DNA from: Paracentrotus lividus
Taxonomy: Eukaryota; Echinodermata; Echinoidea; Camarodonta; Echinidae
Length of the DNA stretch: 64,000 nt
Assembly (NCBI GenBank): GCA_940671915.1
Contig: CALNVZ010002065.1
Location: 385,045 to 449,044, forward strand
Direction: 5' to 3'
Part shown: positions 46,033-55,482 of the stretch, piece by piece
How the letters are laid out: each line of letters starts with the position of its first letter
How positions within the stretch are numbered: position 1 is the stretch's first letter
Notes under the pieces: model-generated
The model's database searches: none
What the model was told of the DNA's origin: nothing
Seen by the model: only the letters and a program-made list of their open reading frames with translations
Made by a program: the position numbers and the translations under genes

Positions 46033-46950
46033 ATGGGAATTTGGATACTGTGTAACATTCTGATCCTACAAAATATTTTATTGTCAGTATGTGGTACTTG
46101 GAATACATCTCCTCAACCACATAATGAATTTGCTACTGTGGACGATTTATCTGTGACTTTGAATTTCATAGTGCCACAACACAAGTGCTCTTATGAGTTG
46201 TCCCACTTTCAAGGACCTAGCCTAATAGATGACTACTTTCAGGATAATCAGAGGAGAGTAACTGTTGAAACAGAAATCATATATGGATATTTGCAAGTAA
46301 AGCTACAAATTAGCAACATAGCTATACCTGATGCTGGAATCTACAAATGCCAATTTCAATGTCATGATATTACATTAACACAGACTGCAAATTTGTTTGT
46401 GTATCATCCACCTACACCAGCTAATTGTAGTTGGGAACTTCAAGATAGTCCTCTAGAACATGGGAATGTTCCATCAGTCTATTCAGTTTTGTTGTGTGAA
46501 TTCATCAATGGTTACCCAAAAGGTTCGATGATCTGCTTTTCAAAGGACCAGGGGAAAACTATCATTTTTGGTCCAAACTATGCTAGTGGAAAAAAAGAAC
46601 AAAAGGCCACTTTCTGGTTAAGGAAAAACATACAAGTTAACTGTTGTTCAGTCAGTAGTAAATACAGCAAATATACCCATGACTGTCAAGATTTTACATG
46701 GCATCCCAAAATAATTTCTACAAATATCCCAGTCGAAAATTCAACTAATGAGGCATCTGATAAAGTTGGATTGCTGCAAACAACTGACTCCACTCGCAAG
46801 ACTACAAACGTATTTAGCCCTATGAAGTTGTATATCAGCCTAACCTTTTTAAGTATCTTATTGGTAATTTGTGTGTCAATATATGTGTATTGCAGGAGGA
46901 GGAAAAAAATGTATAAAATGTATAAACTGCCCCAAAATTTTGAGTTATAA
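46033..46950 (+). CDS. Pair cassette 2, first gene (B2): small Ig-like type I membrane protein
   Basis: 305 residues in one exon. Signal peptide about 1-20; V-like domain to about 124 with PDAGIYKCQFQC. C52 ('KCSYEL') and C110 match B1's C52 and C117, while the usual B-strand Cys is absent. The cysteine-rich domain follows: ANC132, LLC155, IC168, FWLR, CC204-205, DC218-QDFTW. Then a stalk, a helix (about 264-287) and a short basic tail (RRRKK, MYKMYKL) longer than B1's. Paralogue of B1. The next gene starts 50 bases after its stop, with no AATAAA between. Function inferred only: a surface subunit working with its neighbour. Confidence 0.82.
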   Translation: MGIWILCNILILQNILLSVCGTWNTSPQPHNEFATVDDLSVTLNFIVPQHKCSYELSHFQGPSLIDDYFQDNQRRVTVETEIIYGYLQVKLQISNIAIPDAGIYKCQFQCHDITLTQTANLFVYHPPTPANCSWELQDSPLEHGNVPSVYSVLLCEFINGYPKGSMICFSKDQGKTIIFGPNYASGKKEQKATFWLRKNIQVNCCSVSSKYSKYTHDCQDFTWHPKIISTNIPVENSTNEASDKVGLLQTTDSTRKTTNVFSPMKLYISLTFLSILLVICVSIYVYCRRRKKMYKMYKLPQNFEL

Positions 46951-47000
46951 AGATAAAGTTCAGAATATAAGGAAGATTTTCAAATTAATAATAGAAAATC

Positions 47001-47990
47001 ATGGAGGTGAGGTTCATTAATAAGATCCTTTGTATCTTTCTGTTATCTGTTATTGATATCACAGTAGAAACACTAAGATTGGATGAGGGTCAGCCAGCAG
47101 ATTTGGTATTTCCGTTTCTATACCACACAAATTTTACATTCAAAATTCAATTCGGTACTAGACTTCCATTCTACGATTCTACAGTAGGACAAATAGATCC
47201 AGTTGGTTTAACCACAGACCAGAACGGGAGATTTTCTGTCAACGCAACAAAAATTGGAGGAAAACTATTTGAAATTATTGTCGAAATTGTTAACACTACA
47301 AGCGAAGATGCGGGTACTTATACATGTACAGGTAAATACACAAATCACACAGATAGCACTAAAATTCAGAGAATACCATTATACATAGACTTTCTACCAG
47401 GTAAGGCAAGCTGCACTTTTGACACAGAAGCTAAAACAGTTAAAGACTGGTTATCTCTGACATGCAAGGCTCAACGAGGGAGTCAGCCTGGAATATTCAC
47501 ATGCTACCAAGAATGTACAAACAGACCTCCGAAGACAGAGCAAACTCAAGATTTTACCAGCTTTCAGCAGACTTTTTGGGTTAGAAATTCTCCGCCCGTA
47601 TCTTGTTGTACCTCACTGTACAACAATTCGAAGGATATGAGGTATTGTAAAGACTATGAATGGAGTCATTTTGGGGAAGGTAAAACACAGGAAGACCTGT
47701 GCCATATTCTACAAACAGAGGCATATATCACAAAACAGATATTTGCAACAAATGAACCTCAATCTCGGACAAATAATCATGCTAGACCAACTAAAACATG
47801 TGGACACAATGGACAAATCAGTTTACTATCTATATGTTTGATAGTACTATCTGTTTTCTTATCGTTTGTGATATTTTCAATGGTGTGTGTAAGAAAGTAT
47901 AGGATGAAGCAACATGACCATGAAAGAAGGGAACCTTTAATGACAATGGCACGATTCCGAATAGTGTGGGATCCAATGGGGGAAATATAG
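47001..47990 (+). CDS. Pair cassette 2, second gene (C2): small Ig-like type I membrane protein
   Basis: 329 residues. Signal peptide about 1-20; V-like domain with SEDAGTYTC (only the F-strand Cys is present). The cysteine-rich domain follows: KASC138, LTC155, TC168, FWVR, CC202-203, YC216-KDYEW. Then a stalk, a helix (about 273-296) and a 33-residue tail. Paralogue of C1, sharing the 'PFY', 'PG.ASC' and 'WVR..P..CC' segments. The stop codon sits at the very edge of a palindromic transposon, so the last residues may be altered from the ancestral form. No AATAAA follows closely. Confidence 0.82.
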   Translation: MEVRFINKILCIFLLSVIDITVETLRLDEGQPADLVFPFLYHTNFTFKIQFGTRLPFYDSTVGQIDPVGLTTDQNGRFSVNATKIGGKLFEIIVEIVNTTSEDAGTYTCTGKYTNHTDSTKIQRIPLYIDFLPGKASCTFDTEAKTVKDWLSLTCKAQRGSQPGIFTCYQECTNRPPKTEQTQDFTSFQQTFWVRNSPPVSCCTSLYNNSKDMRYCKDYEWSHFGEGKTQEDLCHILQTEAYITKQIFATNEPQSRTNNHARPTKTCGHNGQISLLSICLIVLSVFLSFVIFSMVCVRKYRMKQHDHERREPLMTMARFRIVWDPMGEI

Positions 47991-48045
47991 GTTTCGTTTG
48001 CAAGTCATATTAATGTTTGGAAAAACCTATATACAGTGCGTCCCA

Positions 48046-49094
48046 GAAAAAAGTATACCCAACTTCGAGGGTCTCGTATTAGAAATTCATAAACCATGTG
48101 ACCTTATTTTTCATTTTATGTTAAAGAGTAACCCATGTTCTGTTCAATGATACCAAATTTATGTCAATGCTGTCACGAATGACTGAGTACATGAACTTTG
48201 AAAAAAATCCGTCGAAAGGGCTTTGTACCAAGTTTTTCGGAAGTAAACTTTTCATTTCAATAATCCTCATGTTTTTTGTTTTAGCCTGAAAATGATGCAA
48301 AGTGGATGAAAGTTCAAAAAATGTTTGCATTACTTAAGTAAACATATATGCGAAATGTAGCTCAAGAGAATTGACCAAAAATGTTAATCATATTCATGGT
48401 ATATTGTCAGTGAAATCCTGGCTCCTTGATCATCATTCATTGTTTGAGGTAAGCCTTCCTGAGTTATTCACAAGGGATAAAGCGTTACTTGGGATGCTAT
48501 CTTGATGAAGTCCTCTTTCAATTGCCTTGGTATGTATGAACACTTGGATGATCTTCCATTGTGTCCTTCCTTGAATTTTAAAGTGCCTTAGAAGTAAGTA
48601 AAACATTGATTTCATGTGTCCGGATACCTCATGCAACCAAAATGGTGCAGCGAACAACAGAGCAGAAAGTTTTTGTAGTCAGCAGATACCATGCAACACG
48701 GAGGATGGTGCCTCTGCACACCGGAGTGTAGCAGTTCGAGATCGACTTCGGGAGGTGTTTGGTAATCGCGTAATTGCGCTCAATTACAATAACGAGCTGT
48801 CCAAGACATGCAACGACGCTGCGATTTATGCATTGAGAGGGAAGGTGGGCACGTTGAAGAAGTTGGTAAGTTGAAATTAGCTAAACCCAAAATAACCCAA
48901 ACTTGGTACAAAGCACTTTCGACGGATTTTTTTAAAAGTATGAATACTCTGTCATTCGTGACAGCACAGACATAAATTTTATATCATTGAATAGAGTATG
49001 AGTTACTCTTTAACATGAGATGTAATATATGGTCACATGATTTATGAATTCCTAATACGAGGCCCTCAAAGTTGGGTATACTTTTTTTCTGGGA
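48046..49094. mobile_element. Tc1/mariner-like element nested in the left arm of the palindrome
   Basis: Ends CAGTGCGTCCCAGAAAAAAG and its inverted copy are bordered by TA. The right arm of the host palindrome keeps the uninterrupted sequence at the matching place. A decayed frame at 48640-48720 (TTEQKVFVVSRYHATRRM) looks like the start of a mariner-type transposase. Confidence 0.7.
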
Positions 49095-49871
49095 CGCACT
49101 GTATATATATATGTTCTACTTGATCACACGAATCAGAAAATATATGTCGCCATTTTTTTTAATTGACCTTTTGTGACCAAAAATGGAGGTCAAAGGTCAG
49201 GCTTCATTAACATATAAATAATTTTCTTCAAATTGTGTCAAATTTGGTATCAAATTGTAGGTAATTTTATAACTTGCAATTAAGTCTGGTGACCCTTATG
49301 ACCTTAAAATTACATGTAGGGCAAAGGTCAATTTATATGAAGATTAACAACCTGGAAATGGCATCATTTTAGCAAAAGCCTCAGTTTCTGTGAACTTTGA
49401 CCTTATTTCTAGGTCGATTGTGTCAACTGAAAATATGATGACATATACTTTTTGGTTGATGGCATCAACTTAAACATATTCATGCGAGTTTCCAACATAG
49501 TTAAGCTTATACAATGAATAGTTCATAGGTCAAAGTTAAAGAAAGAGGTTTTGGCCAAAAAGTTAGGTTTTGACCTTAGTCTTACTTAGCCACATTACTT
49601 GGAATATTTCATTTAACACTGTTAGCATGTTCTACTTGATCCCATGATCCAGGAAATATTCGTTTTCATCGACCTATGACCTTTAATTATGGTGAAAAGT
49701 CCAAAAAATACATAGTTTCTGGTATTCTCAGGTTTTTTAGCATCATGTTATTTGAACTTTGACCTTATCTTCAGGTCATACGTGTCAATGAAAAAGTAGC
49801 AAGGTTGATTTTCTGATTCATGGGGTCAAGTATAACAAAAATAATTTTGGTTATCAAGATCAATAAGCTAT

Positions 49872-50732
49872 AGGGGAGACTGGGGTAATTATGGCCCCTT
49901 TTGTCTTTGAGAGCTTATAATTCCTTTCTGCATTACACAATGATAATGATTGTTTTTACACATGCCTAGCCAAACTCTTCCTACTATCATATGAGAAAAA
50001 TAAGCCATTTACTTCAAAGTTTGTACTTAGGGGAGCCTGAAATGTACGGCAATCACAATTCTGTTCGTTGGAAAGTGGCAAGTCAGCTTTTTTATTTGGG
50101 GTGTGATATAATTAATTAGAATCATTCAAGATGAAATTTTAATTGAAATAGAAACTAACTAACACAACAGAAAAAAACTTCCACCTGAATATCTCCAATA
50201 GTAGAGCTGTAAAGAGGGATCAAATTGATAATGTCATTTGGGGGTAATTATGGCCCCAATTGCATAAACAGTGTATAAGCGCAGATCCCTATCTGCGTTA
50301 ACATTAAGTTGTATGATTATTTACATAAATTTTTGTATTGCTATGATTGTAGAGTTTCATAATTTTGGCTGAACAAATTATCGATTTAATCATTGTTGGT
50401 GGTTGATAAGTGTATTAGGAATACCCAACATCATTTATTATACATTTCCATTATTTATTAGCGTAATATCATTTAATTCATACAGTCATGACAAAAGGGG
50501 CCATAAATACCCCAACCCTTGGGGTAATTATGGCCCCCCAAAGTTGTTAACATAATGGTAATTAATATGCAAATGAGAAGTGACAGGTTTATTCTTTCCG
50601 TTGTATATTATAGGTATATAGACGGACTGTATTTTTACATTAAAAATTAGAATATTATTGGACTTTTCATTTAATGGTAGTAATAGGAAATGTGAAAAAG
50701 GGGGCCATAATTACCCAAGTCTCCCCTAATAT
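49872..50732. mobile_element. Element with GGGGTAATTATGGCCCC motifs in the palindrome loop
   Basis: Ends TAGGGGAGACTGGGGTAATT and its inverted copy (ending 50732). The core GGGTAATTATGGCCCC recurs internally near 50241 and 50520. Non-coding. Confidence 0.65.
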
Positions 50733-51198
50733 TGCCCAATGGGACAAAGGTCAAGTGACACATAGAAAGTTCAAGGAATATGTAAGGGCCAAAGTTTACT
50801 GACTTGACCATAGTCCTGTTTGACCTTATACCTTAATCATTTAGATAGCCACATTTCCTTTTGTTCTACTTGACCCCATGAATCAGAAAATCAACCTTGC
50901 TACTTTTTCATTGACACGTATGACCTCAAGATAAGGTCAAAGTTCAAATAACATGACGCTAAAAGACCTGGAAATACCAGAAACTATGTATTTTTTGGGA
51001 CTTTTCACCATAATTAAAGGTCATACGTCAATGAAAACGATTATTTCCTGGTTTATGGGATCAAGTATAACACGCAATAGTGTTAAATGAAATATTCCAA
51101 GTAATAAGGCACAATAAGACCAAGGTCAAAACCAAACTCTTTGGCTAAAACCTCTTTGTTTAACTTTGACCTTGAACCTATTTGTTGTATAAGCTTAA

Positions 51199-51690
51199 AG
51201 CTGGTGTATAGTGTTGGGAGAAGGAAAAATTTAATTTGGATTCACAGTTAGATAATATGAAAGCCTGAATCCTATAACTGTAACAAAAAAAGTTATATTA
51301 CATGGAATCTCGTTTTAATGTCTTTATTTCACGATATTATAGTATAAAAAAGATAAGACGGGGACCCGACTCAGCTTTGTGCATGTTGTGTGCACTCGGC
51401 GTTCACATGGAAAACCAATGGGGATTCTCTTGTGTGGGTGATACACACAGATCGCTACGGTCCATTCATGCGGGAAGTTCGGGGGACAGGACAACCCAGC
51501 AAAGGTCTCAAAACCGTTACAAATTGTGTTTGGATTCAAACATTTCACTGAAATTCACCGGAAATCGTGAAAGGAATATCACAAAATCTCTCACACATGA
51601 CTTTTAGCGCAATGTGAACCACATGAGACTATATTTAATCGGTTTTATGCCGATTTTTTTTTTGTTACCAAAACTATACACCAGGTTTAA
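51199..51690. mobile_element. TTAA-target element nested in the right arm
   Basis: Inverted ends AGCTGGTGTATAGTGTTGG and CCAAAACTATACACCAGG are bordered by TTAA (51195-51198 and 51687-51690). The left arm shows the empty site GTTAAGCTTATAC with a single TTAA-type core. The open frames inside lack recognisable domains. Confidence 0.75.
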
Positions 51691-52262
51691 CTATGTTGGT
51701 AACTAACATGAATATGTTTAAGTTGATGCCATTAACCCAAAAATATATGTCGTCATATTTTTAGTTGACAAAATCGACCTACAAATAAGGTCAAAGTTCA
51801 CAGAAACTGAGGTTTTTGCTGATATGCCATTTCCAGGTTGTTAATCATCATATAAATTGACCTTTGCCCTAATTTTAAGGTCATAAGGGTCACCAGAATG
51901 TGGCAGCAATGTCAGGCTAGTATGACCTATGTTGTATTCTTGATTAGTTGCTATTGATATTGTCTATGGATATTTTTTGTCTGATTTTCGTGCATTGCTC
52001 AAAACTGGCTGGTCGAGTGAAAAAAATGTTAATAGACCTAATTGCTAGTTATAAAATTACCTACAATTTGATACCAAATTTGACACAATTTGAAGAAAAT
52101 TATGTTTATGTTAATGAAGCCTAACCTTTGACCTCCATTTTTGGTCACAAAAGGTCACTTAAAAAATTGGAGACATATATTTTCTGATTTGTGTGATCAC
52201 GTAGAACATATTTATAGATGTTGCCAAACATTAACGTGACTTGCAAACGAAACTACATAGAT

Positions 52263-53766
52263 GGCCCCACTATATCTTGTACAGTCAGTCATAAACGATA
52301 AGGTTAAAGGATAAAAGAAGCCAGAAAATGGCATGAATCTAGCTTTGTACATTTAGGAAAAAAAAAAAATTAATGCTTCTGCCAGCAGAACTGAGCTTTT
52401 GGATCTAAGATCTGCAGATAACTTAATAAGTGATTAATGTTCGCATGACCCATCATTCTCCTCAAAAGAAAAGTGCATTGCACCGTATACATTTATCAAC
52501 TGTTGTCAAATGGCAGTTGACATTTCTATGCATGCACATCACATTTAACCTAAATGTTAGGGTACACAGTTTTATGCAGTACATGTTACTTAATTATTGT
52601 TGCGCTTGCCAGCTATAGATATCTAAAATAAACTTTGAATACGCCATGGCTGATTGAACGGCAAATGGCCTATTTCCCGTTATTGGAATGCGAATGCGAT
52701 AATAATTGAAAATTTACTAATATCAATAAAAGAAAGCTCTTCGTCCTACTCGGCCTTTACAGATAGTGGAGGAGATTTTGTTTTGTTTTTGTCTTTCAAC
52801 TTTCATACGTGTTTAGGTTCCTCTATGTTTTTTGTTTGTTTGTTTGTTTGTTTTTTATGGTTTTGTGAATTAAGACTCTAAAATATGCACTTACAGATGA
52901 GATCCTCATGCGATATCCAAATGTATACTAATACTTATTTGGACGAATTATAATTCAATTTAATTCAATCACAATATATGACGTATTTATATACTACACA
53001 GATCTTTAAATTGTTATGATCTCGCTACAAAGAACAAGACAATTAGTCGAGTAGTTGTGAATCTCATTAAATTCATTTAAAGTTGAATTAAGAAGGGGAT
53101 GAATTTCCATTAAATTGGGTTCTACAGATAATATATAGCATTATATAAGTTGTTCAAACAGATAGCATATCACAAAAATCCTCTGGCTTCTCAATATTCT
53201 GGTTTGATAGTTCATGAAATTAGCCTCCTGCCTGGGCGTGAAAGACTAGTGTACTCTAGTACACTCTGAGGGTGACGTCACGGCCGGGTATTGTGTATAT
53301 CGTGCCTGGATGTTGAATACAGAATGATGCGCAGATAGAGTTAGATGATTTTACCAATTTTTTTCAAGGAAGTCAATTCAAATAATTAAGGATCATAATG
53401 TACAAATCTTTACTATCCCTATATAAACAATAGTATGAATAACGATTTCCAAGTCTTAAATTGTGAAGTATTATTGCAAACAATGAGTTAATTATTTATC
53501 GATATTTTCACTATTTACGATCGAGTTCTTTGAGGTGACATACATTGTAGATCCGGTCGCTCACACAGTGCACACGCAGCTTGAGCAGCTTGTTCCGTAT
53601 ACGTGTGTATTGTGTAGTTTTATTTGTGTGTGTTGCTTCGCTGTACACTATACTGTGCATTTCTGTGGCTTGCTTATGATGATTTCGTTATTCCTTGTTG
53701 ACAAGTATTCAAGATCAAATGGGTGAAGTTTGGATCAAATTGACCGTTCTATGAATTTCGAAGACA
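52263..53766. other. Gene-free stretch
   Basis: AT-rich with a (TTTG)n tract near 52830-52852. No gene recognised. Confidence 0.4.
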
Positions 53767-53768
53767 TA

Positions 53769-54213
53769 CAGTCTGTGTCAAAAAAAATGGTACAGTCAGA
53801 AAACATTTTTTTTATATTATGAATATTAATCAGAACTTGGTATCGTTTGGCATTTTCATAAAGCAGGATAATTGGACTATCTTCTGCAATTTTTTTTCAT
53901 CACATTTGGTGCTGTAATTTTTGAGATATGACCAGTTTTCTACAGTCAAGAAAAATCCATTTTCGCACGACGTCCATGCTTTTGTGTAGGTTTCGCATAA
54001 TGGAACAATAGACATGCGTAATTTTGATTTGTTCCTCGCCGCACAAAATTTAGCATAACTTTTGTTCTACAAAAGCAAATTATACAAAAAAAAGCGCATC
54101 AGCAAGAAAAATCTTTTGGCTTTAATTTGGTACCACATACACATATCATTTGAAAAGATTTCACACCTAAATTATATTTTTCCCGACTGTACCATTTTTT
54201 TTGACACAGACTG
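53769..54213. mobile_element. Tc1/mariner-type MITE
   Basis: Ends CAGTCTGTGTCAAAAAAAAT and its exact inverted copy, with TA on both sides (53767-53768 and 54214-54215). 445 bases, no transposase. Confidence 0.8.
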
Positions 54214-54215
54214 TA

Positions 54216-55482
54216 TAGTGAAAGATGATGAAGCAAACTCACAAAGATTTTGATAAACAATTCTACTTACTTACTTCGAGGCCTATACCGACTGATTTTC
54301 GTATAAATTGTAAGGCAAAACCGAATTCATGAGACGGTATTATTTGCAAAGTGAAGCGCAAAAGCGAACACTTAGCACATATACATGAAGCTAGCTAGCC
54401 AGGCCAACTGCGCCGGCTGCAAGCGCAGACCGATTCCGCTAGAGACTCGGTTTTTCAAGAGCCGGTCGCATCACACGCGGAAGAATATCTTACAATAACA
54501 CGAACGATTAGCGTCCGCTACGCGATTGACCGGTGAGCATATCTCGATCAAATTTCATATTATTTCTCTTGAAATTAATCTATAGGTCTATCGTATTATT
54601 TAGAGGGCAGTTACATATTTTGGAGAATGAGTATGTTCACAAATCTACTTTTATAAGCATTTACGTTTCGCAAATTGAACAACTGCACACCACAACTAGC
54701 TGATTTCCAGTACTATATACACAGTCAGTATTTTATTGACTTGTCTCGCCACGGCCCTCGTCTTAAAATGCTACAAATAAGAATATTCTAGCAATTTAGA
54801 GGCATATTATTGACTGTATGACATAGCTTCATTTTTATTTCTGTTTTAAAATCATTCACATAAACTTAATAACGATAAAATAAAAGTTCTGACACACAAG
54901 TAGATTCATATAAATGTGTCAGTGTGTACACACGGCATGTCTTGTGTTTACTTCGCCAAGACCGAATTCCCGTTTGTGACGTCGACGGAGAGAACACTAG
55001 TATTAGTACGCATCCCCGGGGAGCGAACTCGGAAAATATGGGTAGGGGTACATCGTTAAAATTCACTATTCTTAACTTATTTGGGGGGTTGAAACGCCAC
55101 TCAGTATTTTTAGGGGGTTGTAAGGATGCTATTAATATAAATATCTCAATATTTGGGATCGTCTTCTTAATTCAACTTTAATAGTGATTTTTGTATTCAG
55201 AATAATAGGGTGATGTAATTAACAAATCAATATGAAACAAATTTCACATAAATATTACATGCCTGTTAAATGTTTTTAAAAAAAAATATAATAATAATAA
55301 TAATAAATAAGGGTTATCAATGCTTTTGAAACTGATTCCAAAGCATCATGAAGTAGTTTAGGTACAATTGTCTTTGAATATCAACTCTCTGTATAATATG
55401 TACCTAGCATGAATATTATCCAACAGTGCACAAGTAAGCTTCCTGAAGAGCGCAGGGAAAAGAGAAAGAAGACTTAGGCATC
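54216..55482. other. Upstream region of receptor G
   Basis: Locally CG-richer near 54400-54540 and 54950-55030. A promoter is likely somewhere here, but no element decides it. Confidence 0.35.

Larger units (their letters stand above)
47988..52262. mobile_element. Large palindromic element with nested insertions
   Basis: Left arm (about 47990-49845) and right arm (about 50868-52262) are inverted copies, for example GTTTCGTTTGCAAGTCA at both outer edges and GACCTCCATTTTTGGTCACA in both arms. The arms are interrupted by the elements at 48046-49094 and 51199-51690, and the loop by 49872-50732. No transposase recognised. Confidence 0.75.

Noticed and set aside
48614..48874. 86-codon frame as a host gene
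   Set aside because: It lies within a mariner-like element, and a neighbouring frame resembles the start of a transposase.
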